From the NCBI RefSeq assembly GCF_037975245.1, contig NC_092577.1:16754013-16818012 (forward strand): a stretch of 64,000 nt of DNA. Reading direction: 5' to 3'. A program made the position numbers and the translations under genes. The notes below the pieces were generated by a model, which was given only the letters and a program-made list of their open reading frames with translations, was not told the origin of the DNA and ran no database searches. The DNA is from Apostichopus japonicus (Eukaryota > Echinodermata > Holothuroidea > Aspidochirotida > Stichopodidae). This document shows positions 12,806 to 24,100 of this stretch, one piece after another. How positions within the stretch are numbered: the first letter of the stretch is position 1; every line of letters starts with the position of its first letter.

Positions 12806-14639
12806 TCAGTTGAAAATGACCAACCTCCCTATTTTCCCCTTGTTTTCCCTATTTTCTTGGCCCTGAAAAATGTTATTCTCCCTATTTTGGGGTCAAACAG
12901 GTTGACAGGACTGACACTGTCAATTAAGTATTAAATGTTATAGGGTCATCAAATGTATCTTCGCATATTTATGAAAAATTAGTATTCCAAAAAGACTTCG
13001 CAAATTTTATTTTATTTTTAAACCAGTAGAAAATGTATTTTCCCGTTGCTGAAATTTCCCTGCTGTATATTACTATGTATGTACTAGGGCATTACATGTA
13101 TGTTACTGTGGGAACCAACCTGTAAAAAGCTGAGTATTATAAAGATTTTAACTGACATTGTGGAGAACTGCTAAATAAATTGCTGTTGCAGCAAAGATAT
13201 AATTGTGCATATGAGCTATAAAGAGTTGTCTGTCTGCATTTACTTACAAAAAAAACTGAATACATCTACAAAAATAATGACCCGTAGATGACTGTGTTAA
13301 TTCCATATGTAAATGAGCGATTAATAAAGATTGACTATTTTTTAGACTTCTGGAGAAGTCTGCGTTTCAGGTGGAAAGAGTGTAAATGAGCGATTAATAC
13401 GATAGGCGTATTCTTGTGTGGGCGTACATGTATATAGTGTAGCGTTAGTCTATGGTGCGCTTGTATCGATGCATCGCTGCTTAATTACGTACGGAGGTTT
13501 TTAAATGTATCGGGCGCGGCGCGCTGATTGTGTTGCGTGCGTGTAACTTGTGTGCGTGTGGTGTGAGAGAACTTTCTTGTATTTGAAAATGTTTGGCAGA
13601 GCGAATGAATGAGGCAGTGAATACGGATGCATGGTTGACCGGCCAACACTTGTGAGTACGTTTGAGTTATACTGTATGTGGGAAGTGAGCTTGTAAGTAA
13701 ATTATATTTTATAGTTAGTTGGTTTAGTTATTAAATGATTCCAGTAAGCGGTTCCACTTAATTGTTATTAAATGATTCCAGTAAGCCGTTGTTCTAGTTA
13801 ATTGTTGTTAAACTATTCAAGTATACCGTTGTTCCAGTTAATAGTTATTACATCCTTCAAGTTACCGTTAATCTTTTGTTCCTGCGTTATCTTTACAACT
13901 TCTCTCCCCTGAGTCATCATACTTTTGGGAGGGCACGCCAGTACAGAAAACCCCTAAACTTACACATATCCCCAAACTGGACACTAAGGTTTTCTGAAAG
14001 GAATTCCACTTCTGGACACCGGCCTCATGCACAAACCCTATGCGACAAGGTTTTCCTGAGAAACATGGAATTTTTCTCTCCCTAATTTTTTTATTTATCA
14101 TGGAACTTGCATTTTTAGTTTCTAGATGGAAATAAACTCTAGATGGAAATTTCTAGATGGAAATTTTTGTAACCCTATGAGCCACCTAAAAATTTAATAT
14201 TTGCCCTTCCCAATACTAGATACCGGTACATGTAGTTTGTGCATGGATGGTGTATTCTCGTCCAGTTATGAAATTCTCTCCCCCAATTTGAAGTGAATTT
14301 AAAAGAAATGCTTAACATTTTTCTTGAAATTAAAAGGCCCAAATCATTGAGGAATGGATGCCCCTAAAGTTTCTAGTCCGACGTATCCCATAGACTTTGT
14401 ATTGCATTGCATTTGCAGCGTCTGTCTCTGTACAGACGACCCATTCCACATCTTTTCCTGCACGGAAAATGGGCATATTTAACATTTTAGTCTGACATAA
14501 CAAATATTTCTCAGGGTTCAAATGTTCAACTTTTTTTCCTTCATCAATAAGGATTGTTTCTGCGACATTCACTTCCCTTCCTTGGCCTCTCTTCACATCA
14601 CCTTCTCGGCCACCGACCGACATAGCAATGTATATGAAT

Positions 14640-14820
14640 TGGATTGATCTGACCTTGGTAGTTTGACCTCGTCTGGACCTCTAATCTTTGTTTCTTGCAC
14701 AGCGGTGATGTCAAGATTGTATCTTGTGATGTCTTCAATTAATTCAAGTTGTTTTTCTTCTTTTGAAATCCCACGACAGTTAAGAGTACCGACTTTAATA
14801 ATCTGTTCGTTGTTACGCAT
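14640..14820 (-). pseudogene. Non-LTR retrotransposon endonuclease N-terminal fragment
   Basis: The start at 14820 reads KVGTLNCRGISKEEKQ and then DITAVQETKI, the opening of an APE-type endonuclease (N of LNCRG and E of QETK are conserved metal-binding/catalytic residues). The frame is lost within 70 codons, and only a doubtful continuation is seen to about 14330. The clade cannot be decided. Confidence 0.6.
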
Positions 14821-15218
14821 TCCAATAAAGCAAATGAATCCAACAAGAAATATTCACTCCGGTGGTAGGCTATCGTATAGGCTGCTAAAATATGACTGAT
14901 AGGTCAGAAAAGTTTAAATTTGAAAAATGCACACGACTAAATCACTACAAATAATAAATCCAAACTGTTTTAAACAATAGATCCGTTGACAGAAACAACA
15001 AATCTTGATAATAGAGTAAACGTGACAGGATGTGTTCACTAAAATGAGCAAAAAACAAGCAAATTTCCGAAGAAAGATGATGCTGACAACACGCCACTAA
15101 TGTCTTCCGAATCACATGTGCGCGGTGATGTTTTGAATATCCCAACATGGCCGCTGAGTCACTTCCGGCTGCTTCACACACGGAGCCGCGCAGCCTATCC
15201 AGTTAGTGTAGATCAGTG

Positions 15219-15429
15219 AGTGTTATACGCTTAGTCCTTCAGGTACTAAGAATAACAAAGAAAGGATGAACACGATTCTTCTAGTTATGTCTGTTTATTT
15301 GATGGGTTCAGCGATCTTAGATAATAGGCCGTGTGAACATTCTACTAGCACGCGTAAGCTGTGTCTCATAGCTCACAATGCGAACAACATAAGTACCGTA
15401 TATAGATTCTTCAGAATGATTACATTACA
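15219..15429 (-). repeat. Gypsy-1 upstream (5') LTR, larger fragment
   Basis: The LTR continues here after the P-type insertion; its first 11 bases (plus-strand order) are at 6850-6860. Bases 15219-15226 (AGTGTTAT) are the duplicated target of that insertion. Flanked by AGGAC at 15430-15434. Confidence 0.92.
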
Positions 15430-15590
15430 AGGACTGCCACCAAACTGACGTAAATGTGGTATTTTAACATTGGACACCCTGAGTTACGTCTGAGTTAGAC
15501 TGAGTAAGATAAACTTCAACCCTGTTATCGTGAAATGTTGGATATAATTTCATTTTTAAAGGTGTATACTTTGTAGATGTCATGTTAAAG

Positions 15591-15651
15591 ACATTATATA
15601 TTAATGAATTATGCTACTATCATAGTAGCATAATTCATTAATATATAATGT
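15591..15651. repeat. Perfect 61-bp palindrome
   Basis: Two 30-base arms (from ACATTATATA to ATGCTACTAT, and its exact complement) separated by a single C at 15621. It would form a very stable A+T-rich hairpin or cruciform. No flanking duplication is evident, and the symmetry stops sharply at both edges. Confidence 0.9.
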
Positions 15652-16197
15652 ACATAGAATGTACTACATTTGAACAGATAGCTAAATTTTAAACCTGCAA
15701 GTAATCTTGTCAAAAAAGGTAAGAAATACAGTAGTGACACGACAACATTTTTGCATTTTATTTAAAAAAATCATGATTTTTTTTTTTTTTTTTAATATTG
15801 CGGAATACTAATGACTATCATGCCTGACCACCAGGTAAACAAACAACCATTGCTTGCTTCATCAGCATGTAATTTACTGATGAAATATGTCAGGTAGAAC
15901 ACAATGCAGTGTGTCTCAGGTTCATGGAACGACCCATATACTGGTTGTAATGCATAAATTATGCAAATTGGTTTGCAGACGGACACACGTCAAGTGATTG
16001 CCAAGTCTCTCCCTGAACATAGTTCAGGCGAGACAAAACTCTAGACAAGTGCTACTTCAGTAGTCCTTATTTAAGTTTCTACAATGTAGTCTTAAAGGAC
16101 TTTTCATTCTATATAGCAAAACTAAAGTCCGATGGAAAGGCATGAGAATGGAAGTAGAATTTAGGTAACAATAGTGGAACTGAATCACTCATGCAGT

Positions 16198-16238
16198 GTG
16201 CTTTTTACGTGACCCGCCATGCGGGATCCAAAACGTCA
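16198..16238. repeat. 41-bp motif, copy 1
   Basis: Starts GTGCTTTTTACGTGACC and ends AAAACGTCA. It recurs in inverted orientation at 59874-59914 with one mismatch. Its first 14 bases recur at other mosaic junctions (about 51158, 56034, 56825). Confidence 0.8.
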
Positions 16239-16344
16239 TGCAGTGGATATGACAACAATTCCACAAGACCTCTTCCAATTGCCCTACATTCTGATTTGGT
16301 CTCTTTAGTAGTTCAGTTGATAGTCCAAACTACCAGTCCATTAC

Positions 16345-16440
16345 ATATTTTTTTCTGTTTGTGGGTTTCAGTTGGGTTTTTGGTGGTTGTTATACAGACT
16401 GGGATTGTTTTTGGTTATGTTGACCTTTGGTCCGTGTCCG
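16345..16440. repeat. Fragment of an L1/Tx1-like linker sequence
   Basis: Contains GTGGGTTTCAGTTGGG and CTTTGGTCCGTGTCCG in the same order as 56700-56825, with part of the intervening sequence missing. It is a dispersed relic of the ORF1-only element described at 55783-56839. Confidence 0.65.
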
Positions 16441-16972
16441 TTTTCTTGATGAAATGCCCAACCATGGAGCTATAAACAGAAGGAGAAAACCCACTTTGAA
16501 GTATCATTGTAACCGACAAAATTTGATCGCCATAAGTAAACATGCCTCAGGGCACAAACACGCGTAAAGCCATCATCAGCTATTACGTAATTCATGGTAC
16601 AAAGGTCATTTCGTATAGGGTCGCTCACAACATAACAGACGCTGCGATTCTACCGTGTTTGTAATTGAAATAGTATACACAGTACTCATATATGTTACGT
16701 TACCTCCACGTGTGAGAATTTCGATAGGAATATATCTTTCATTTCTTACCGAATCATGCGAAGATTCGTACTTAATAATTAATTGTTTTCCTCAGCATAT
16801 ATTTCATCGCAATACTTGAACAAATAATGGCGGAATAGGTACTTTTAGTCAAGTATTTACCGATAAAACTTTTCTTCGTTCATTAGGCAAATAACGTTAG
16901 CGCTATTTGTTATTGCACTGGGAACCTAGGCCTAGTGTTATAAATTAACAAAATTAACAAACACGAAACATG

Positions 16973-19471
16973 GCTGCCAAAATCTTTGCATCCGCCGAGG
17001 ACATAGAGGAAAGAACTTGAAGATTTTTGGGATATTGGACATGATGAGGAGACACATGACCTGCCACTTACGATCTGTTTTTGTAATGACATAGAAGTCA
17101 CTGATAATTTAGTTCATTGCGAAGGAAAAAATTGTCAAGTCGAATGGTTTCATGTGGGCTGTGTAGAGTTTAATGATCATCTCGACGGAGATAACTGGTT
17201 TTGTTCAAACTGCAGCGATGAGGATGTGTCAGAAACATTTGGTAAGCCTATGTCATGATTTATATTTGATATACTTTTGATATTTCGTTTTGATTGACCT
17301 ATTTTTAAAATTAATTTCTTATTATTCATTAGGCTAATAACTGTAATTGCTTGAAATTGATGGGAAGTGGACTAGGCTTCCCCCTACACTAGGCTGTGGT
17401 TACTAAGCTAGTACGAGTAGTAATAGTAACCTAAGCTATTATTATTTTTAATTTCCTAATTTACAGTAATAATAACAACGTTTGCAACTTTCACAATCCT
17501 ACCATTTTGTTCTGTTCATAGTCTGTATTTTACTAACTCGTATTCATCTGTTGACCATTTTCAAATTGAAATAAATTTTTATCTTAAAGGTAGTCTGTAT
17601 AAGACCCCAAATTATAGCACGTCATAATTGTTTGAAGTTTCAAAAAGTACTTTCCTGTAGGTCTTTACTCTTCAAGTTGTTCTCAGACATTCTAAATTAA
17701 TGCACAGGATGACTGAATGTTGCAATGGGGTCAACTTCCTCCAACCTCCATGACCAGTGGTAATTTATCAGTTTGAGAGTTTTGACCAAATTTAGGTAGT
17801 CATATCTGGCATCAATACAGCATACTTTTAAGTTATTTCTTTTATTGCATGATCTTTATAACAATATTGTATAGAATAAAAAAAATTGTTATTGACAATG
17901 ACATCCACAGTTTATTAAGTGTCATCAACAGTATTCCTTTTCTCTCAGAAAGTTGCACAGACAAGGGGATTGCAACATGTATGCAACAATTGTCACAATA
18001 TTCCATTTCTTAAACCATGCTTTAGATTTCAGATGAATCTACAGATGATGCACACAATGTCCCATCATCAAGCTTTTCAGCGAAGGCAAGCAAAGGAAAA
18101 GTGAAGAAAGGGACAAAATACCAAGAATGCAAAGAGTAAGTGATGCTAGGATTATTTGGAATTGCACGTGAAGATGCCATGTGGAGAAACAATTAACATT
18201 AACAAAACAATTGATCCACCAAAGACTCGAAAAGTTGTGTATAGCTTATAAAGAATTTGTACAATGTACGTACACGTAAACACACGTACTGAATGTTCCT
18301 TAAATTGGTTGTTTGTCAGTCTGCAGTATACTGCCAGTGAACAATGCAACAGAGAATCTCCCGGACAGATATATATAGGTTCTGCAATTTTAGTGTACAT
18401 AATATTTTATTACATTATGGAAACAATTCATGTATGGCCATGTTAAATGTCTGCTGTATTGTTTCTAAGGCATCATTTTTCATTCAAAGTTCTTGAAGCA
18501 GGCCTGATAATTTATTCTTGCTTTGTCAAACAAAATATTATTGTTTCATGTCCTCTACTTTTTTTTCAGGTACGAAATCAACCTCGTCGGCTTTTACCGC
18601 AGAAAAGACAAAGGCAATTGCTATGGTCTTTTTTGTTGAATGTTTGAATTTTTTTTTTACAGACCCTTTTTATTGCTTGAACATTCCTAAAGCAAAGAAC
18701 TTGCAAGCATTTTCAAGAAAACTGATGTTTTCAAGAAAGCTGGTGGAGGAGCTTTGGACAGTGATTTTTGGGGAAAACCAGTCTCAAGGACCAGTGTTGA
18801 ATTACAAATGTTTATGCTACAACATATAGTTGAATTTATGGTGAAGCTGATGCTGGAAGAGTTTGAGAGGCTGGATGTTCCCAACGACATAAATTTGGAA
18901 GATACACTAATTGTTGACAAACATGAGGAACAAATTCTAAGATATGTAGCAGGTTATGTGCCATGTGCCCTTAAAAAACGTTACATCAAAGTTAAGAGTA
19001 CTGAGAATGCTTTAATATTTTTACAATGTTTGAAAGGAATGTCAGTTGCAGGTGAAGGTCACAGTTTTTTGGATTACAGTAAAGCCTGGGTGGAAAAACA
19101 AAATAGAGGCGGATTATTCTTAGTTAATGATAATGTTTTCATGTTTTTTAAGACTGGAATTTCACACAAAGCAAATTTTAAATATGAAGACCTTGCTTAT
19201 TTTGAGAAATAAAAATGTGAAAGACCATCTTCTGCAAAAACTTCTGCAACACAAGCAAGTTCAGAATCGGTGGGCAGATCTTGTTAAAGATTTGCTAAAC
19301 GAGGACTTAAGTGGGAGGTTGCTTCATACGTTTGTTGTTTATTGGGTAAAATTAAGAGTAAATGCTTTTGTTAGAATGTACATGGAGATAAGAAAAAAAC
19401 AAAAGAAAACTTGTAGCAAGAAAGGAGAGAAACCATTAAGAAAAGAATTGGCAAGTGAAAGCAAGGAGTAA
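16973..19471 (+). pseudogene. P-2 gene 2: ING-like PHD finger + P-type transposase C-terminal-like domain
   Basis: The first exon starts near 16973 (MAAKIFASAEDIE). A single-base frame change near 17015 leads into an acidic segment and a PHD finger at 17076-17212. The ligands follow the ING spacing: CFC, then HCEGKNC, EWFHVGC and WFCSNC. A donor follows near 17240. A short serine/lysine-rich exon runs about 18030-18127. The long last exon (about 18690-19471) reads WGKPVSRTSVELQMF, QILRYVAGYVPCALKKRY and KQNRGGLF, then, after a frame change near 19205, NRWADLVKDLL and KPLRKELA. The YVAGY and RGGL motifs match the C-terminal part of P/THAP9-type transposases. Exon joining around 18570-18700 is unresolved. 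In related elements ING-type PHD fingers bind H3K4me3; targeting is an inference here. Confidence 0.75.
17250..18020. other. P-2 gene 2 intron
   Basis: A+T-rich DNA between the PHD exon donor (GTAAGCC near 17241) and the acceptor before 18030. No separate feature recognised. Confidence 0.5.
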
Positions 19472-21144
19472 AACTGAGATTAACTTGATTGGTGTCCATA
19501 TATTTTGATTTTATATTAATAATTTTGTATACTTACATAGTTCGTTTGTTCTTTCCATGGCAAACCTCATTTTTCAAGCTTATAACAATTTTACGTTAGT
19601 TAAGAGAAATATAGTGGAACTAGAATATTGTCAGTTTTGTACAATTTTTTAACCCAAAGTTTAAACTTTGTTGTGATTATTTGTTTCCTTTATGGATGAA
19701 GGTCAAAGGTGACACATGCTTTCTCTTCAACACCACCTACTGTAGGTCTGGTACACCCTCAGAATTTACAGGTACACTATCCGCTCTAAATTGGACTATC
19801 AACTCCCACAACTCTCAACTTCGCAATATTTACACCCTCTTGAAAGAAGCACTTTAGCTCAGCATGGATGATTTTAAACTTTCCACTTCCTCCCTTTCTT
19901 TCTCTGTTGGCAAAGCTTAGTCTTCTCTACACCCCCAATAACCTCACCAGCATTTAGAATCCTTCCCACAACTTTCGCAGATGCCTAACTCCCTATCTCT
20001 CTAAAGTAAAACCCTTATACCACCTTTGGCATTTTGAGTTCCATCAACTCAACATCAATACCACCACACTGGCTCCTTCTCTTGACCCACCTTCACTCCT
20101 TAAGACACCCACTAACCCCCCCCCCTCTCACCCTGCTACCTTCCTAGGCCTTGTGTCAGCAAAATTAAAATGTATTTAGTTCCACAAGTTTAATTATATG
20201 GACATAATTCGAGCACAAAATTTGATTTCAATCCTCAACTTGGCTTTTCAATGTTATGCATATGTTTATAAGGGCACCTGTCCCTACATTACCTTTGCTA
20301 TTTCTATCATTATTTTGCTGAGCAGTGTAAACTATTGTGCTGTGAAATAATGAGAGCTGGCCAAAAAACAGAACAGCCAGTTGGAGTTCCTTTTCTGTAT
20401 ATATTGTACTAAACAAAAGGAAAATAAAACTACTTCACAGGCTAACATGAAAACTATACAAGATCAAATCACCACATTGTTATTTAAATATACGAGTTCC
20501 ACCAAAAATAATCTAGAGCACATGGTCAAATGACAATATTCTTGTAACAGAAATCCTTTAAGTACTAGTACAATAAAGGTTCAAATAAGAAATTAAAATA
20601 CTGTGAAATAAAACTACTGTAGTGCCAGCTAAATTTAGGCAGAACAATCGAATCAGTTCTAGTTCATTTACAGTACTGTTCAGTGTTGTAGATAGTGGGG
20701 GGGCAGAGTGCCCCCCCCCAGATTTTTTTTTATCTAAATGTAATGTACTCCTCTTAGTACACATATTCAGTTGAAAGAATGGAAATGATAACACCCTTTT
20801 GCATCTTAAGCCCATTTTAAACAATATTTTTCTAGGGAAGAGGATGTCCCTTATACTCCCCCCCCTCCCCAGGACATTGAGCCACCGCTCAGTGCCTGGA
20901 AATGGGGACATAAATTTGACTTTGCCCCCCCCCCACCCCATATCATAAACCTGGCTATGCCTCTGGTACTGTATTAATCAAAGAAAACATTTATGTAAAA
21001 GATATTAGAAGAGCTTTAGAACATTAACTCATTATTACAATTTACCAGTTCCACGAAAAAAAATAACATAAATTTTGGTTCTTCATATGGAAATGTACTT
21101 AAAAATTGTTCCATACGTAAAGTGAAAAAGTTGGCAAATGTGAT
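19472..21144. other. Spacer between the convergent P-2 genes
   Basis: About 1.7 kb with a pyrimidine-rich tract (about 19700-20150) that I could not assign. A 285-bp hAT-like MITE (20681-20965) also lies here. Both genes terminate into this spacer, so their poly(A) signals should be here. Confidence 0.5.
20681..20965. mobile_element. 285-bp hAT-like MITE
   Basis: Imperfect inverted ends (CAGTGTTGTAGATAG against CAGAGGCATAGCCAG) of the CAGxGGCGTAGCCAG type, G-rich just inside both ends, and flanked by GTACTGT(T/A) (20673-20680, 20966-20973). Seven of eight duplicated bases match. Non-coding; it inserted into P-2 after P-2 was established. Confidence 0.75.
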
Positions 21145-24100
21145 TTACAAACAATCTGCTTCCTCCTCTCTTGGCCTTTTGCGGCAGTTACTGCGTAATG
21201 AGCTGATTGCCTTTGAACTTGCAACCATCAAGGACAAAGCATTGTGCCCGAACTGCTCAACAGTTGGATTCTCGTTCCTGCCTCCGCAGCCCCTCTGTTT
21301 TGAAAAGTACTCCTCCAGTGGGTCTTGTGAACATTTTTCGCTTAAAATATACTTTACACCAGGGGTTTGAAGAAGTTCTTTTGTAAGTTGTACAAAAGAT
21401 TTCACTATGGGAAAAGAAAAGGACAATATTTATTAAAAACCCACTGAGAAAAAAAAAATTTAAAAAAAAAAACATGCTAATTTGATTTCTAACAATATTA
21501 GTATCCCATGGTGAATCTTGGAAGACTCAGTTGATTAATATATCAAGATGTCTAATGTTACTGTTATAAGAGTACAGTATAACACCACAACAAACTACCA
21601 AGAGAATGAAGCTCCAACTTCACACAGATGAATGCATTACCAGTTTATCAAACTTTATAACTTACCCTTTTTTTCTGGCCCCATTTGAGAAACTTTGTTT
21701 TCAAGACAGCTTTATAGAAATGGTATGTTATTTTGACCATATTCTTGACCACTTGCTTCTGTCTACTGTCACTTTCGAAATACCCAAAAGCACATACCTG
21801 TAATCTGATGTCCTGCGTAGGTTTCTCTGCTCAAGAACAGCTTGTGTCTCTCCTTCTTGGGGACATCTGTAGCTTCTTGTGCTTCTGTATTCCACTCACT
21901 TAGAAAGCCTAGGAAATCATCCTCCAGCAACTAAAAGAAATTTCAGTAAAATGATACCAAATCACATACTTCTATATCCGAAGTCTTACTTCAAGTATAC
22001 TATAAACTTTCGGAATATTTTTCAGAGCATTTCTGTTTTTTGCTCCACGGCCCAATGAAACTGTCATGTGCAACCTGGTGCTCAAATCTATTTTCTTACA
22101 AAGCTGACCATGCAGGGTTTGTCAAATCGGATCAAGAACAACATACTGTTTCTGGTGAGCACTGCAATTGGCATTTTTATGGATGACAATCAATTATAAA
22201 ATATCGTTGCCTTTTGAAGAACTTTTGACAATAGATATACGCTCTTTACATATTTTGTTCTCGTCCAGAAAGGATATTTGGCTGTCACAGGCAACTGGGT
22301 TGGAGATCAGTAGAATCCTGTGAGAATGCACATTACAAACCTAATCAGAAACATGGTTGGTTGGTTTAAAGGCACCTTATCAGCAATGATCACATAGTGC
22401 CGGCAAGGTTAGAAGAGAAGGCTTATTCAGAAGGAAAGAAAGACAAAGGTGATAGCATAAACAATATTTGAAGAGGCAGGCTGTACCTTCAATCTTTCAT
22501 CATCGATACTTCGGTACGGGGCCAGGTTAGGATTCTTGCTTTGAATGTGTTGGGTCACATTGGCAACATTCAAGCAATCGAACCAGTCATTCAATTTATT
22601 GATGAAGTGCACAGTTGATGCCATCTCATCTCTTCCCATCGACTCTATTGCATTTGCCACTGTCTTACTGAGAACCTGTAAAATATATTTAAAAAAAATA
22701 CTCATACTGATAACAAAATTCACTGTTTCGAGGCATACTTCACCAATTGCACCAATTGATATGAACAAGTAAATAATGGACAAATTGTGCAGTATAGTTG
22801 ATACAAAGTCACAAGTAAATAACTTGCATGCAGATACAATACTGAGCAAAATACTGTATGTAATAATATGACTTGCAATGCATTACCTGAGCTGCCAAGT
22901 AGACGCGCATCCTTAATGAGGGTGTAAGGTTCATGTGTTCATAAGTAAGTTTATGAACAAACCTCAACCCTGGTGCTTGGGCATTCAGCTGCTGATCCCA
23001 CTCTTGCAAAGAAAGCAGGTGGGACCATCGGATTTCTTTCCCCTGAAACTGCCATTAAAAAAAAAAAAAAAAAAAATTGTTAACATATCCCTCATTAGAA
23101 TAATACATGTAACAATATAATTTGGATTAATATACATCATTGTGATCACTGCAATTTTAGTTACAGTAGCTGCACTATTTGGGACATTAAATGTATTTGC
23201 CTTTCTAAATCCCAAACCCAACTCCTTGTCAGTACAATAATTAAATACACAAGTATGCCCACTAGGTGGGCTGCCCAGCTAGAAATCATTACACTGAACA
23301 CTACAATAGAGATATCATAATGGCTTCACATTGGAGGGGTAAAGATTTGTTTCACCTTTACAGTATTTTATGTAACAGCTGTCATTTATTATTACAACCA
23401 GTGTAAATTTTGAGTAAAATTTTTCTTTTGAAGCTATATAGCTGTAAACATTATTTCATTGAATTTGATTAAAAATGCAGGAAGCTGTCCAGTACTCCCG
23501 CTAAAGATAAATGAGAAAATGGACCAGTCAAAAGCTCTATTTCAAAATACATTAATTGATATTGTTGTTAATGTTAGAGTCAACAAATGGCCTTTAAACT
23601 GCCTAAAGGATTATCTGCGGAATGTTACATGCTTAATTTGCTACACGTGTCTACTAGCACATTTAATAAGCATGCATGCACTCACCCTAAGCATTCTTGA
23701 CTTTGAATTGCAACCAGAATTTTCCCAGTTATTCCGTGTTGTCTTTAAGAGATGAGGTACATCACAGAAGAAATAAATTCTTTCGCGTTCTCTGAACGGA
23801 TTCTGGGTGTAGTATGTAAGGCCATCATCTGTTACTGTTTCATGGAGTTTAAAGAACTTCCTATTTGGAGAAGCTCCATCGGCAATAATTGCTCTTACGC
23901 GGATGCTGAAAAGTTCCAGATGACGTATGCACCGCCAGACAATAGGAAAAAGATCATCACCTTTCAGTTCACAGGTTGTAAAATAAGCAATTGGTGCTTT
24001 AATAGTTCCAAAAATAGATCGTACCATTAGAACAAGCACATGTGATGCTAATGGTAATTTCTTTGAGTTTGTTTCTCCCTTAAATCTCCTCTCAAAATAA

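Larger units (their letters stand above)
11965..15108. other. P-1 3' non-coding region with nested relics
   Basis: About 3.1 kb after the transposase stop. It holds a small MITE (12067-12218), a second CAGTGTTCTC-type terminus pair around 12364-12577, repeats of CTCCCGG near 12590-12670, a hAT C-terminal scrap (12722-12805) and an endonuclease fragment (14640-14820). No full gene is visible. Confidence 0.5.
6861..15218 (+). mobile_element. P-type (THAP9-like) DNA transposon P-1, full length
   Basis: 8,358 bp. The two ends share a perfect 32-bp inverted repeat starting CACTGATCTACACTAACTGG. A second identical 30-bp subterminal block (6936-6965 and, inverted, 15127-15156) contains GGCCATGTTGGGATATTC. 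It is flanked by the 8-bp duplication AGTGTTAT (6853-6860, 15219-15226), exactly as expected for the P superfamily (about 31-bp terminal repeats, 8-bp duplications). It encodes a THAP-domain transposase on the plus strand. The target is the LTR of gypsy-1, and the intact LTR at 2382 shows the empty site. It is therefore younger than gypsy-1. Confidence 0.95.
2382..15429 (-). mobile_element. Ty3/gypsy LTR retrotransposon 1, complete but interrupted
   Basis: A full element reading right to left. The 214-bp LTRs start TGTAGTGTTAT and end CATTACA. The element is flanked by the 5-bp duplication AGGAC (2377-2381 and 15430-15434). The internal part runs 2596-6849, with a primer-binding site, gag and pol in order. 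The upstream LTR was later split by a P-type transposon (6861-15218), so the element spans 13 kb although its own sequence is about 4.7 kb. Both LTR copies total 214 bp once the insertion is removed. Coding decay in pol means it is not autonomous now. Confidence 0.93.
15435..16455. other. Spacer between gypsy-1 and P-2, no gene recognised
   Basis: A+T-rich DNA containing a perfect palindrome (15591-15651), a poly-T run near 15780, a 41-bp motif shared with 59874-59914, and a fragment at 16345-16440 that matches a region of the L1/Tx1-like mosaic near 56700-56820. Confidence 0.5.

Noticed and set aside
20558-20941. 127-codon open frame on the minus strand
   Set aside because: Low-complexity glycine/proline text from the G-runs of a MITE.
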